Positions 1 to 9,601 of a stretch of 64,000 nt of DNA are shown here, one piece after another. A program made the position numbers and the translations under genes. The stretch spans positions 6,510,001-6,574,000 of the forward strand of contig NZ_LN850107.1 in the NCBI RefSeq assembly GCF_900070365.1. Direction: 5' to 3'. The notes beneath the pieces were generated by a model. The model was not told the DNA's origin. It searched no databases and saw only the letters and a program-made list of their open reading frames with translations. Origin of the DNA: Alloactinosynnema sp. L-07. Lineage in GTDB: Bacteria > Actinomycetota > Actinomycetes > Mycobacteriales > Pseudonocardiaceae. Positions within the stretch are counted from its first letter, which is position 1; each line of letters opens with the position of its first letter.

Positions 1-2465
1 GCGGCGGTGCGGTCGCCCGCGGCCTCGGCCAGCTCACCCCGGCACGCGTCCACCGCCGCGGCGCCCATCGGCGCGTCCATTCCCGACACCCCCGCCGCGG
101 TCTCCGCGACCACCCTGGCCGCGTCGTCGTCGCGGCCCAGCCGCAGGTACACCGACACCGCCACCGGGACGAGCTCACCGGCCCACGTCCACACGTCCTT
201 GCGGCGCAGCAGCGCCATCCCGCGGTCGACGTCCGCGCCCGCCTTGACAAGCTCGTCCTGCGCCAGCCACGTGCGGGCCAAGCCCGCGCAGCCGCCGAGG
301 GCGATCTGGGCGATCGACTCCTGCGGGGCGTACGCGCCGGTCTCGGTGAAGTAGCTCAGCGCCTCGGCCCACTCCCCGCGTGCCGCGGCCAGGCCGCCGA
401 GCACCAGGCACAGCTCGGTGGCCACCGGCAGCAGGTCGCGGTACTCCTCCAGCAGCCTGCCCGCTCGCTCGGCCAGCCCGGCCCACTCGCCGGTGAACCA
501 GTCGAGCCGGACCTTGGTCGCCCGCGCGGTGCTCACCACGAACGGAGCGCCGCAGTCGTCGGCCAGCCGCAGCCCGGTGCGCAGGTAGTCCTCGGCTCTG
601 CCGAAGTGGCCGACGCAGACACACGCGTCGGCGATGTTGCAGTTCGTCCGCGCGAGTTGGCGCAGGGCGGTGTGCGTCTGCGCGGTGCTGGGCACCCGCT
701 CCAGGTCGGCGGCCAGCTCGGCGTCGCCGATGTGCATGCGCGAGCCGAGATTGTTGGCCAGCAGCGCGACCCGCAGTTCGAGGTCGTCGGTGGTCTCGAT
801 CAGCCGGTCGGTCCGGCGCAGCCACGGCTCGAACTCCCCGCGCGGGGTATCGCCGATGAACGGCTGGCCCAGTATGGCGGTGCCGCGCGCGGCCAGGTCG
901 GGCCGCTCGCCGAGATCGCCGATGGCCAGCGCGATCTCCGTGCGCGCGACCTCCAACTCGCCCGCCTGACGGATCAACAGCATGCCCAGGAACAGCCGGA
1001 CCTCGCCGCGCGCCGACGTCGACAGCCTGCGGTCGTTCAGCAGCCTGCGCAGGGTCATCGTCGGGTTGATCTGATCGAGGCCGGTGTGCGCGACCTGGCC
1101 CAGCTTGATCGCCAGCCGGTCGACGTCCTCGGAGGACAGTGACGGCTCGGTGAGCAGCCGCTGCAGCAGTGACGTCGCGGTGGCCGCGTCGCCCACCTCG
1201 GTGGCCCGGTCGGCGGCGGCCTCGCCATAGCGCAGCCAGTCGGCGAGGCGGTCGGCCCGCCTGCTGTGCTCGGCCAGCTGCAGCAGCGGGCGCGGGCTGG
1301 TCCGGTCGAGCGCGGCGATTGCGCGCAGATGCAGCTGCTGGCGGTCGGGGCCGCTGAGCGTGTCGTAGACGGCGTCCTGGGCCATCTGGTGCCGGAAGGT
1401 GTAGCGCCCGCTGTCGGTCTCATGCAGCACGTGCGCGGCCAGCGCGTGGCCCAGCGCGGCGCGGACCCGCTGCTCGCCGATGCCCGCGACCTCGCCGAGC
1501 ACCTCGGCGGGCGCCGCGACACCCAGAACGGCGGCGGCCTGGGCGAGTCGGGTGGCCGCGATCGGCAGCCCGGCCAGCCGCTCGGCCATGGCGTCGCGCA
1601 GCAGCACCGGGACCTCGGCGTTCTCCAGCAGCCGCCGCGCGGTGGCGCCGTCGGCGTGCACCGCGCCCGCCGGGTTGCGCAGCGCCCGCAGGGTCTCCTC
1701 GACCACGAACGGGATGCCTGCGGTGCGCTCGTGCAGCTTGGCGGCGAACTCGGCGGACACGCTGTCCTCGTCGAGGATCGCCGAGGCCAGCGACCGCACG
1801 CCGTCGGCGTCGAGCGGGGCCAGCCGCATCAGCAGGCTGGTGATGCCCGCGGGCGGGCGGTAGGCGGTGCCCAGCGGCATCCCGCCGGGCACGTCCTCGC
1901 GCCGGTAGGTGACCAGGATGGACAGCGTGGGCGGCGGGTCGGCCATGAGGAATCGCAGCAGCTGCCGCGAGCCGTCGTCGGCCCAGTGCAGGTCCTCCAC
2001 GACCATCAGCACCGGGCCGGTGGCGGCGAGCAGCTCGCGGACGGCCCGGAACAGGCGGTGGCGGTCCGACCGCGGGTCACCGGACGGGGCCGGGGGCTCG
2101 GGCAGCAGGTCGGCCAGTTCCGGCAGCAGCGGGGCGAGCGCGCCGGTCACCCGGTTCAGCGCGGGGCGGTGCGCCAGGCGGTCCCCACAGCCCCGCAGAG
2201 CCTCCAGCACCGCGCCGTAGGGGAAAGGCTCGCGCAGCGGCTGACAGTGACCAAGAAGCACCCGCAGGGGGCCCAGATCGGCGGTCCTGAGCAACTCCCG
2301 GACCAGCCTGCTCTTGCCCACCCCGGCCTCGCCGTCGACCATCACCACGGCGGGCTGCCTGGCCACGGTCTCCCGCAGGGCGTCGAGTTCGTCGCCGCGG
2401 CCGACGAGGACCGGGGACGTGGTGCGCACCAGGCTCGCCGTGGACTGCCTCGCGTTCGGCGCCAT
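1..2465 (-). CDS. Large ATP-binding transcriptional regulator, LAL/AAA-type (3' end beyond window)
   Basis: About 820 residues are readable on the minus strand and the frame is still open at base 3, so the C-terminus lies outside the window. The ATG at 2465 has AGGAGG six bases upstream; an in-frame ATG two codons earlier abuts the RBS and is less likely. Residues 45-55 hold a Walker A (GEAGVGKSRL) and a DDLHWAD-like stretch (VVEDLHWADD) gives a Walker B, followed by a long helical TPR-like region. Members of this family usually end in a LuxR HTH, which cannot be seen here. It is divergent from the S8 protease gene. Signal-ATPase class is well supported; effector and targets are unknown. Confidence 0.8.
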   Translation of the reverse strand, partial: MAPNARQSTASLVRTTSPVLVGRGDELDALRETVARQPAVVMVDGEAGVGKSRLVRELLRTADLGPLRVLLGHCQPLREPFPYGAVLEALRGCGDRLAHRPALNRVTGALAPLLPELADLLPEPPAPSGDPRSDRHRLFRAVRELLAATGPVLMVVEDLHWADDGSRQLLRFLMADPPPTLSILVTYRREDVPGGMPLGTAYRPPAGITSLLMRLAPLDADGVRSLASAILDEDSVSAEFAAKLHERTAGIPFVVEETLRALRNPAGAVHADGATARRLLENAEVPVLLRDAMAERLAGLPIAATRLAQAAAVLGVAAPAEVLGEVAGIGEQRVRAALGHALAAHVLHETDSGRYTFRHQMAQDAVYDTLSGPDRQQLHLRAIAALDRTSPRPLLQLAEHSRRADRLADWLRYGEAAADRATEVGDAATATSLLQRLLTEPSLSSEDVDRLAIKLGQVAHTGLDQINPTMTLRRLLNDRRLSTSARGEVRLFLGMLLIRQAGELEVARTEIALAIGDLGERPDLAARGTAILGQPFIGDTPRGEFEPWLRRTDRLIETTDDLELRVALLANNLGSRMHIGDAELAADLERVPSTAQTHTALRQLARTNCNIADACVCVGHFGRAEDYLRTGLRLADDCGAPFVVSTARATKVRLDWFTGEWAGLAERAGRLLEEYRDLLPVATELCLVLGGLAAARGEWAEALSYFTETGAYAPQESIAQIALGGCAGLARTWLAQDELVKAGADVDRGMALLRRKDVWTWAGELVPVAVSVYLRLGRDDDAARVVAETAAGVSGMDAPMGAAAVDACRGELAEAAGDRTA

Positions 2466-2605
2466 CCACATCCTCCTGGATCTAGGGGTCACCCGGTCCT
2501 AAGGAAACCGGCGGACCTCGGAGCCTAGGCCGTGCGGGAGTGATCCGGAACTCACTTGCCCGCCCCGACGCGAGATTGATCTTCACGGGGGCCCGTCGTG
2601 AAAGA

Positions 2606-2631
2606 CGGGTATCCCTACGTACAGATACCCG
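2606..2631. promoter_or_regulatory. Inverted repeat between divergent regulator and S8 protease
   Basis: CGGGTATC (2606-2613) and GATACCCG (2624-2631) are perfect 8-bp arms around a 10-bp spacer. They sit in the 303-bp intergenic region between the ATP-binding regulator and the protease. The octamer GATTGATC occurs on both sides, near 2574 and 2632. The geometry fits a dimeric regulator site, but no regulator can be named. Confidence 0.4.
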
Positions 2632-2768
2632 GATTGATCGCCGCGCGTGTCCGGCTGAAGGTGATCCGAGTGTGGCTGTCGGCTACCTGCCCTGTTCGAC
2701 AGCCATGACTTGTCGCTGTCGCGGTGTCTCACCGCGCTCGAACCCTGCAGAGTAAGGACAGCCAAGCG

Positions 2769-4364
2769 ATGAAGAAACTCAAGACCCCACTGAAAGCGCT
2801 GCTCGTGGGTTCCGCCGTGGGCGGCCTCGTCGCGCTCGCGGTCCCCGCGTTCGCCGCCGAGTCCGCGCAGCCCACCGCCGCGATCCTGAACGCGGGCGCC
2901 GCGGGCACCGTGCCGGACCGCTACATCGTCGTGTTCAAGGACGCGGGCATGAGCGCCGCCTCGGTGAACGGGAACGCCAAGGACTTGGCCCGCAAGCACG
3001 GCGGCGACGTCAAGTACACCTACGACTCCATCCTGCGCGGCTTCTCCGTGTCCATGAAGGAGAGCCAGGCGCTCGCGCTGGCGAAGAACCCGATGGTGAA
3101 GTACGTCGAGCAGGCGGTGTACGCCACGGTCGCCGACACCCAGCAGAACCCGACCTGGGGCCTGGACCGAATCGACCAGCGTGACCTGCCGCTGAACCAG
3201 ACGTTCAACTACCCGGCCAACCCCGGCCAGGGCGTGCACGTCTACGTGGTCGACTCCGGCCTCAACGCCGCCCACCAGGACTTCACCGGCCGCGTCGCGG
3301 CGGGCCGCGACCTCGTCGAGAACGACGCCACCCCGCAGGACTGCCACGGCCACGGCACGCACGTCGCGGGCACGGCCGTCGGTACCACCTATGGCGTGGC
3401 CAAGAAGGCGACGCTGCACGCGGTGCGCGTGCTCGACTGCTCGGGCAACGGCAGCAGCGACGCGATCCTCGGCGGCATGAACTGGGTCAAGAACAACGCG
3501 ATCAAGCCCGCGGTGGTGAACTTCAGCGTCGGCTGCGGGCAGCGCTGCACCGTGCAGAGCTGGGACGACGGCGTCAAGGCGGTGATCGACAGCGGCGTGC
3601 AGTGGGTGCAGGCGGCGGGCAACGCCAACGACGACGCCTGCTACTACAGCCCGCAGAGGCTGCCCGCGGCCGTCACCGTCGGCAACAGCAACCAGCAGGA
3701 CGCCCGCTACACCGGCACCGGGTCGAGCAGCTACGGCTCCTGCCTGGACATCTGGGCGCCCGGCACCGGTGTCATCTCCGCGTCGCACTCCAGCAACTCC
3801 GGCACCGCCACGATGACTGGCACGTCCATGGCCTCCCCGCACGTCGCGGGCGTGGCGGCGGTCTACCTCGGCCAGAACACCTCGGCCACCCCGCAGCAGG
3901 TGCGCGACGCGCTGGTCACCAACGGCACCAAGGACAAGCTGACCGGCATCAACACCGGGTCGCCGAACGTGCTGCTGTACAGCGGGTTCCTCAACGGACC
4001 GATCGACCCGCCGTGCTCGGCGGCGACCAACGGCGACGACGTGTCCATTCCGGACAACAACACCGCGGTCACCTCGTCGGTGACGGTCACGGGCTGCTCC
4101 GGTGGCGGCACCACGGCCACCTCGGTCAAGGTCGACATCAACCACACCTACACCGGTGACCTCAAGGTCGAGCTGGTCGGCCCGAGCGGCGCGGCGTTCG
4201 TCCTCAAGCAGCCCGGTGGGGCCAGCTCCGCGGACGGCATCCACACCACCTACACGGTGAACACCGGCTCGGAGACGGCCAAGAACGGCTCATGGAAGCT
4301 GCGGGTGACCGACGTCTACCGCTACGACGCGGGCAACATCGACACCTGGACCCTGACCTTCTAA
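2769..4364 (+). CDS. Secreted S8 (proteinase K-like) protease with C-terminal P-domain
   Basis: This 531-residue exported endopeptidase starts at the ATG at 2769, which gives a clean signal peptide (KKLK, hydrophobic stretch, AVPAFA cut near 29); an upstream in-frame ATG would bury it. An I9-type propeptide spans about 50-118. The S8 catalytic residues are visible as D162 (VVDSGLN), H195 (GHGTHVAG) and S353 (GTSMASPH). Residues about 430-531 form a proprotein-convertase P-type beta domain ending in DTWTLTF. Cysteine pairs in the catalytic domain suggest disulfides. The order propeptide, peptidase, P-domain matches aqualysin-like actinobacterial proteases. Probable role is extracellular protein digestion. 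Confidence 0.95.
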   Translation: MKKLKTPLKALLVGSAVGGLVALAVPAFAAESAQPTAAILNAGAAGTVPDRYIVVFKDAGMSAASVNGNAKDLARKHGGDVKYTYDSILRGFSVSMKESQALALAKNPMVKYVEQAVYATVADTQQNPTWGLDRIDQRDLPLNQTFNYPANPGQGVHVYVVDSGLNAAHQDFTGRVAAGRDLVENDATPQDCHGHGTHVAGTAVGTTYGVAKKATLHAVRVLDCSGNGSSDAILGGMNWVKNNAIKPAVVNFSVGCGQRCTVQSWDDGVKAVIDSGVQWVQAAGNANDDACYYSPQRLPAAVTVGNSNQQDARYTGTGSSSYGSCLDIWAPGTGVISASHSSNSGTATMTGTSMASPHVAGVAAVYLGQNTSATPQQVRDALVTNGTKDKLTGINTGSPNVLLYSGFLNGPIDPPCSAATNGDDVSIPDNNTAVTSSVTVTGCSGGGTTATSVKVDINHTYTGDLKVELVGPSGAAFVLKQPGGASSADGIHTTYTVNTGSETAKNGSWKLRVTDVYRYDAGNIDTWTLTF

Positions 4365-4398
4365 GAGTCCTGGTGTGACAACCGAATAGTTCCGCCGC

Positions 4399-4427
4399 CG
4401 GGAGGTGTCCACATCGGACACCTCCCG
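4399..4427. terminator. Strong hairpin after the S8 protease
   Basis: GGGAGGTGTCC (4400-4410) pairs perfectly with GGACACCTCCC (4416-4426) around a 5-base loop, with one further C-G pair outside. It lies between two convergent genes ending at 4364 and 4442, so it could stop transcription from both sides. There is no long T-tract, as is common in GC-rich actinobacteria. Confidence 0.75.
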
Positions 4428-4441
4428 TCGGCGCGCGTTCG

Positions 4442-5308
4442 TCACCAGGTCCAGCGGATGCCGACGATGGCGGACTTCTCGTCGTGGGTCAGCAGGTGCA
4501 CGCTGTGGAAGGCGCCCAGCCGCAACTCGCCATGGTCGATCTCGGGCTGGCGGACGGACTCGCGGCGGAACTGGTGGCACGCCGAGGGCACCGCGTCGGG
4601 GTGAAACACCACCTCCAGCAGGTACTCCCTGGCGCACTGGCGCATCGCCCTGGTGAAGTTGGACGAGCGTTCGGTGCCGAACCACTTGACCTCATAGGAG
4701 AACGCGGCGGTGTCGCCGACGCGCAGCACCCGGTCGAGCAGGATCTCCGACAGCACGAACCCGCCCGGCTGGTGGACCCGCGCCTTGCCCATCGCGCACC
4801 CGTTGGCCGCGGTGATCCTCGGCAGGGCCGCGTCGTTCGGCTCGGCGCGGTGGAGTACGACGCAGGTACGCCGCCAGTCCACCTCGGAGCGGACGACGAC
4901 GTGCACGAGGGTGCGCTCGTCCAAGCCGTCGCGGTCGACGAAGTGCTGTTCGCGCACGCTCAGGAAGGTCAGGTCACCGGGGGCGGGCTGATCGAGTTCG
5001 GCCAGCAGCGGGGCGAGCGCCGAAGCACCGTCCCACAGGAGCTCGTGGGGCTTCGCCGACGAGCGCGACGCCCACCTGCCGCGCGGCTTGCGCGGGCCGA
5101 GCAGCGAGATCAGGTAGCCGTTGGGCATCCCGAGCACCTGCTCGATGATCGAGACCGCGCGCAGCGACTCCGGCCGCTCCGGCCTGGTCCGCCCGCGGCG
5201 CCAGTAGCTCAGGGTCGACAGGCTGACCCGCACGTCGTGCGCGGACAGCCGCCGCTGCAGCAGTTCCAGACTCATCCCGCTGCGGTCGATGGCGCGCGAC
5301 AGCGCCAT
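4442..5308 (-). CDS. HTH (XRE-like) DNA-binding protein of unknown role
   Basis: 288 residues. The N-terminal 60 residues have a helix-turn-helix pattern (SLELLQRRLSAHDVRVSLST, then LSYWRRGRTRPERPE) like XRE repressors. The remaining 220 residues are a beta-rich domain I do not recognise, ending in GIRWTW. An upstream in-frame ATG at 5443 is rejected because its codons would run through the terminator of the preceding gene; the ATG at 5308 has GGGAG ten bases before it. It is convergent with the S8 protease and lies downstream of the S1 protease on the same strand. It may regulate the neighbouring proteases, but nothing in the sequence shows this. Confidence 0.75.
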   Translation of the reverse strand: MALSRAIDRSGMSLELLQRRLSAHDVRVSLSTLSYWRRGRTRPERPESLRAVSIIEQVLGMPNGYLISLLGPRKPRGRWASRSSAKPHELLWDGASALAPLLAELDQPAPGDLTFLSVREQHFVDRDGLDERTLVHVVVRSEVDWRRTCVVLHRAEPNDAALPRITAANGCAMGKARVHQPGGFVLSEILLDRVLRVGDTAAFSYEVKWFGTERSSNFTRAMRQCAREYLLEVVFHPDAVPSACHQFRRESVRQPEIDHGELRLGAFHSVHLLTHDEKSAIVGIRWTW

Positions 5309-5401
5309 CGGGAAGGACTCCCGGACGCCTGGGGAGGCGACCGGGTCACGGTGCGCTTGCAGTGGGTGCAATGGCCTTCTCGCTTCCGGAAACGAAAGAG
5401 C

Positions 5402-5430
5402 GGCAGGCCCGGGGATTCCCCGGACCCGCC
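5402..5430 (-). terminator. Hairpin after the S1 protease
   Basis: A 13-bp stem with two mismatches (GGCAGGCCCGGGG / CCCCGGACCCGCC) around ATT lies 29 bases beyond the S1 protease stop codon. It separates that gene from the HTH gene on the same strand and supports the shorter start of the latter. Confidence 0.6.
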
Positions 5431-5458
5431 GCCCTTCACTCAATGGTGATGAACTGGA

Positions 5459-7945
5459 TCAGTGACGCCCGGCGCTGCCAAACGCGTAGCCCCACGCGGT
5501 GACGGTGAGGGTGTAGGTCGCCGTGCCTGTCTTGCCGTCGGCCGAGGTGGCCTTGATGGTCACCGGGTAGGTGCCCGGCGGCGTGGAGAAGTTCGGCTGG
5601 ATCCAGACGTTGCTGGTGCCACCCTGGCTCAGCCAAGGCGGGTTGAACGAGACGAACGCCCCGGCCGGGGCACCCGACGAGCTCAGCGTGAGCTGGCCGG
5701 TGCCGCCGATCGCGCGCGCGCTGAACTGCGCGAGCTGGCCCTGCTGCACGGTGCCGGAGCTCGGCGACAGGGTCACCGTGACGCCGCTGGGCGGGGTGAC
5801 GGTCTCGACCGTCAGCGACACGGTGGTCGTGGCGGTCTTGCCCGCGCTGTTGGTGCCGGTGACCGTGATCGTGTACGTGCCCGCCGCGGCGGAGCCGGAC
5901 ACCGACAGGTTCAGCGTGGCCGACGCCCCGGTCTGGATCGACGACGGCGAGACCGACGCGGTCACGCCGCTGGGCGCGCCCGAGGTGGTCAGGCTGATCT
6001 GCTCGGCCCCGTTCGAGCCCTGCTTGCTGCTGATCGTCGAGCTGCCACTGGCGCCCTGCTTGACCGTCACCGAGCTCGGCGCCGACCCCAGGGCGAACGG
6101 CGTCTGGTTCTGGCCGTTGACCGTCAGGGACACGGTGCCGCTCGCCGTCTTGCCCGCCGCGTTGGTGGCGACGACCTCGACGTTGTAGGTGCCTGCCGGG
6201 GTCGACGACGCCGTCTGGATGGTTACCTTGGCGCCCTCGCCTGCCGGAACCTTGGTCGGCTGGAACGTCGCGGTGGCACCGGACGGCAGGCCGGTCGCCG
6301 ACAGGGTCAGCTCCTCGGCGCCGCCGCTGCCCGCGGTGGTGGTGACGCCCGCGGACGCGCCCGCGCCCTGGTTGACCGTCAGGCTGGACGGGTTCACCGA
6401 CACCTTGTGGTCACCGGGGTTGGTGACGCCCTTGACGGTCAGCGTCAGCGTGGCCTTGGCGACCTTGCCGCCGGAGTTCGTGGCGTTCAGGTCGATCGAG
6501 TACGTGCCGGAGGTGGTCGACGCAGCCGTCTCGACGATCACCTTCGAGCCCTCGCCCGTGTTGACGGTCGCGGGAAGGAAGGTGACGGTCACACCGCTCG
6601 GCGCGCCGGAGGCGGTCAGGGTGACCTGCTCGGCGCCACCGCTGCCCGCGACCGTGCTCAGCGCGACCCGGTCGGACGTGCCCGCGTCGACGGTCAGGCT
6701 GGACGGGTCGATGGTGACCTTGAAGTCCGGCCCCGGCTGCCCGCCGTCGGTGACGGTCAGGCTGTACTGCGTGTTCGCCGCCTTGCCCGCCGCGTTGGTC
6801 GCGGTGAGCGTGATGTTGTGCGTGCCGTTGGCGGCGCTGGTCGACGCGTCGAAGGTGACCTTCGCAGTGGAGCCCGCGGCGACGTCGGTCGGCTGGAACA
6901 CCGCCTGCACACCAGAGGGCAGCCCGGACGCGGTGAGCTTCAGGTTCTCCGCGCCGCCGCTGCCCGCGACCGTGGTGATGGTCGAGGAGACGTAGTTGCC
7001 CGCCTTGACCGAACCACTGGCCGGGCTGACGGAGACTGTGTGGTCGGCGGGGACCGTGGTGCCGACCTCCTGCTTCACCCAGTCGCCCATGTCGTTGTTG
7101 AGCCGACCCCAGACCCCGTACCACTTGAAGTCCGCGCGGCTCCACGACGCGACGCCGTAGATCTTGTTGTTGACGATCAGCGGGCCGCCGCTGTCGCCGG
7201 GCAGGATGGTCGGGTTGCCGTTGGGGTCACCCGCGCAGATCATCGTGGCCGACTTGAAGCCCGCGCCGACGCCCTGGCACACGCTGTCGCCGTCCACGAT
7301 CGGCATGTTCGCCTTGGTGAGCGTGACGTCCTTGGTGGTGTCGTTGAAGTCCTTCTTGCCGTAGCCGAAGCTCAGGCCGGTCTTGCCGATGAGGACGTCG
7401 CTCGCGTCGGCCGAGGTGGCGTAGGTCGGGAACGCCGCGCCGCCGACCAGGGTGATCGCCTTCTCCAGGGTGACGACGGCGACGTCGTAGCCCTGGTCGA
7501 AGTTGACGTACTTCGGGTGCTTCTTATAGGTGACGACCTTGGAGGCCTGGAAGCCCGAGCCGTTGCCGCCGTTGTACAGCTTGAGGTCGTCGAGCCCGTA
7601 GACGAAGGTCTTCTCGCCCGCCGCGTCGGCGCAGTGGGCGGCGATCAGGACCTTTGTGGGGGCGACCAGGGTGCCGGTGCAGGTCTGGCCCTCGGGACGG
7701 GGGCCACCCGCGCGGATGCCGGGGATGATGCCCGGGAACTCGGTGACCTTGGCCGGGGTGCCGCCATAGTGCTGTGTGCTCGCGTCCGGCAGGTCGGTCG
7801 GAACTGTTGCGCCCTCGAAATTCGCCGACGGCAGGTTTGCCGCGGCACCCGTCTCGGCCGCGGACGCGATGGTGGTGCCCAGCGGCACCAGCACCGCGGC
7901 CGCGGCCAGTGCGGCCACACCCCAGGACCGTGCTGTTCGTTTCAC
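5459..7945 (-). CDS. Secreted trypsin-like S1 protease with five Ig-like repeats
   Basis: 828 residues, GTG start with AAGGA six bases upstream. The signal peptide ends near residue 29 (GTTIASAA). The S1 domain spans about 72-292 with catalytic residues H104 (IAAHCAD), D154 (YDVAVVTL) and S252 (PGDSGGPL). It is followed by five tandem domains of about 100 residues, each with a GGAE..LT/S..G.PSG core and a G.Y.I.L.ATN.AGK strand pattern. The last domain is the most diverged. Such repeats usually bind polysaccharide or space the catalytic domain from the wall. At 828 residues it is more than three times as long as a plain trypsin. A hairpin follows the stop. Confidence 0.93.
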   Translation of the reverse strand: MKRTARSWGVAALAAAAVLVPLGTTIASAAETGAAANLPSANFEGATVPTDLPDASTQHYGGTPAKVTEFPGIIPGIRAGGPRPEGQTCTGTLVAPTKVLIAAHCADAAGEKTFVYGLDDLKLYNGGNGSGFQASKVVTYKKHPKYVNFDQGYDVAVVTLEKAITLVGGAAFPTYATSADASDVLIGKTGLSFGYGKKDFNDTTKDVTLTKANMPIVDGDSVCQGVGAGFKSATMICAGDPNGNPTILPGDSGGPLIVNNKIYGVASWSRADFKWYGVWGRLNNDMGDWVKQEVGTTVPADHTVSVSPASGSVKAGNYVSSTITTVAGSGGAENLKLTASGLPSGVQAVFQPTDVAAGSTAKVTFDASTSAANGTHNITLTATNAAGKAANTQYSLTVTDGGQPGPDFKVTIDPSSLTVDAGTSDRVALSTVAGSGGAEQVTLTASGAPSGVTVTFLPATVNTGEGSKVIVETAASTTSGTYSIDLNATNSGGKVAKATLTLTVKGVTNPGDHKVSVNPSSLTVNQGAGASAGVTTTAGSGGAEELTLSATGLPSGATATFQPTKVPAGEGAKVTIQTASSTPAGTYNVEVVATNAAGKTASGTVSLTVNGQNQTPFALGSAPSSVTVKQGASGSSTISSKQGSNGAEQISLTTSGAPSGVTASVSPSSIQTGASATLNLSVSGSAAAGTYTITVTGTNSAGKTATTTVSLTVETVTPPSGVTVTLSPSSGTVQQGQLAQFSARAIGGTGQLTLSSSGAPAGAFVSFNPPWLSQGGTSNVWIQPNFSTPPGTYPVTIKATSADGKTGTATYTLTVTAWGYAFGSAGRH

Positions 7946-8117
7946 GATGGTTCCTTTCCGGATCTGGCGAACGCTCGTCTCAGGGCAGGGATGACGGCCA
8001 TTCGCTCTTCGCCACTTTCGAGTGACGCCCGGTGAGGAACAATCAGGGTCGGTATCCGTAGGGGTACTGGACTTTATGATCCAGCCCGCGACGGCGACGG
8101 ATAACTATGCTGTCGGC

Positions 8118-8546
8118 GTGGCCGGACCGATGGACACCACGCCCGCGACCAGTGCCCGGATGAGCAGGCAGCGCTCCCGCGACACGGACACCGAATTGGC
8201 GCTGCGGCGGGCATTGCACGCGCTCGGCCTGCGTTATCGGGTCCACCGCAGGCCCCTGCCCGGCGTCCGCCGCGAGGTCGACGTGGTCTTCGTCCGCGCC
8301 AGGGTCGCGGTGTTCATCGACGGCTGCTTCTGGCACGGCTGCCCGGACCACGCCACCTGGCCCGCCCGCAACGCCGAGTTCTGGCGGACGAAGATCGAGA
8401 ACAACCGTTCGCGCGACCGTGACACCGACTTCGTGTTCGCCGCCGCGGGCTGGGCGGTGGTGCGGGTCTGGGAACACGAGGATCCGACCACCGCGGCCAC
8501 CCGCGTGTCGGACACGGTGGCCGGGCGGCTGGGCCGGCTAACCTGA
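8118..8546 (+). CDS. vsr: Vsr-type DNA mismatch endonuclease
   Basis: About 142 residues from the GTG at 8118; an ATG at 8130 is the alternative, and no strong RBS decides. It contains the Vsr signature: MSRQRSRDTDTELALRRAL, then REVDVVF with the catalytic Asp, FIDGCFWHGCP with the zinc/active-site His-Cys cluster, and a W.V.R.WEHE tail. Vsr nicks at T:G mismatches that arise when 5-methylcytosine deaminates. The methyltransferase gene begins five bases after its stop, so the two are co-transcribed and functionally paired. Longer in-frame starts upstream would add residues not typical of the family. Confidence 0.92.
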   Translation: MAGPMDTTPATSARMSRQRSRDTDTELALRRALHALGLRYRVHRRPLPGVRREVDVVFVRARVAVFIDGCFWHGCPDHATWPARNAEFWRTKIENNRSRDRDTDFVFAAAGWAVVRVWEHEDPTTAATRVSDTVAGRLGRLT

Positions 8547-8551
8547 CCGGC

Positions 8552-9571
8552 GTGGCGCACACCGTGATCGACCTGTTCTCGGGCTGCGGGGGCATGACGG
8601 CCGGTTTCACCGCCGCGGGCTTCCGCCCGGTCCTCGCCGTCGAGCACAACCTCCACGCCGCGGCCACCTACGCCGCGAACTTCGGCTTGAGCCACACGGT
8701 GTGCGCGGACATCGCGACTGTGTCCGACGTCCCGTCTGCCGACGTGGTCATCGGCGGACCGCCGTGTCAGGGCTTCTCGAACCTGGGCTCCCGCGACGTC
8801 GACGACCCGCGGAATCAATTGTGGAAGCAGTATCTGCGGGTCGTGTGCGCCGCGCGGCCAGCGGTGTTCGTGGTCGAGAACGTCGACCGGTTCCTGGCCT
8901 CGTCTGAGTTCGCGCTACTGGTCGCGGAAGCGGACCGACTGGGTTACACGTTGAGCAGCGGAACCCTCCTGGCCGCCGACTTCGGCGTACCCCAACGGCG
9001 CAAGCGCGCGTTCGTCATCGGCTCTCGGATCGGCCCGATCCCGCTGCCGGTCGGGTCGGTGCCCTGGGTTGGCGTCGGAGACGCTTTCGGCGACCTGCCG
9101 GAACGTCCCCCGACGACTCGCCTGCCGCTGTCGACGGTAGAGGTCTTCGGCACGCGGGTGCCTGGGCGCTTCAAGAGCCTGGACCTGCACCTTGGGCGCA
9201 ACCCGACGGCTCTGTCGCTGGAGCGGTATCGGCACATTCCGCCGGGGGGCGGGCGGTTCGACCTGCCGGACCACCTGCTGCCGCGGTGTTGGCGGGAGAA
9301 GAAGACGGGGACGACGGACGTGATGGGCCGGATGCGCTGGGACCAGCCGTCGCTGACCATTCGGACGGAGTTCTACAAGCCGGAGAAGGGGCAGTACCTG
9401 CATCCGCGCTGGGACCGGCCGATCACGCATTTGGAGGCGGCCCGGCTGCAGACGTTCCCGGACACGTTCGAATGGTGCGGCAGCAAGATCGAGATAGCCC
9501 GCCAGATCGGGAACGCGGTGCCGGTGCGGCTGGCACACGCGCTCGCGACACACGTGCGCGACTACTTGTAG
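8552..9571 (+). CDS. DNA (cytosine-5-)-methyltransferase
   Basis: 339 residues, GTG start. The C5 motifs appear in order: motif I DLFSGCGGMTAGF at residues 6-18, motif IV GGPPCQGFSNLG with the catalytic Cys near 72, ENV in motif VI, QRRKR in motif VIII, and RQIGNAVPV in motif X at the C-terminus. The target-recognition region between motifs VIII and IX is short, so the specificity cannot be read. It is paired with Vsr upstream. No restriction endonuclease is recognisable within several kilobases, so this looks like a solitary Dcm-type enzyme rather than a complete type II system. Confidence 0.95.
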   Translation: MAHTVIDLFSGCGGMTAGFTAAGFRPVLAVEHNLHAAATYAANFGLSHTVCADIATVSDVPSADVVIGGPPCQGFSNLGSRDVDDPRNQLWKQYLRVVCAARPAVFVVENVDRFLASSEFALLVAEADRLGYTLSSGTLLAADFGVPQRRKRAFVIGSRIGPIPLPVGSVPWVGVGDAFGDLPERPPTTRLPLSTVEVFGTRVPGRFKSLDLHLGRNPTALSLERYRHIPPGGGRFDLPDHLLPRCWREKKTGTTDVMGRMRWDQPSLTIRTEFYKPEKGQYLHPRWDRPITHLEAARLQTFPDTFEWCGSKIEIARQIGNAVPVRLAHALATHVRDYL

Positions 9572-9601
9572 ACCTGACTCTGGCTCACCCGTCGCGTGCA
9601 T

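Noticed and set aside
5402..5430. Inverted repeat considered as an operator of the HTH gene
   Set aside because: Its place just after the S1 protease stop and its 13-bp GC-rich stem fit a terminator better.
5462..8035. 857-codon open frame antisense to the S1 protease
   Set aside because: It is rich in Arg, Gly, Asp and Ala, matches no family, and mirrors codon bias of the protease on the other strand, which has a signal peptide and a catalytic triad.
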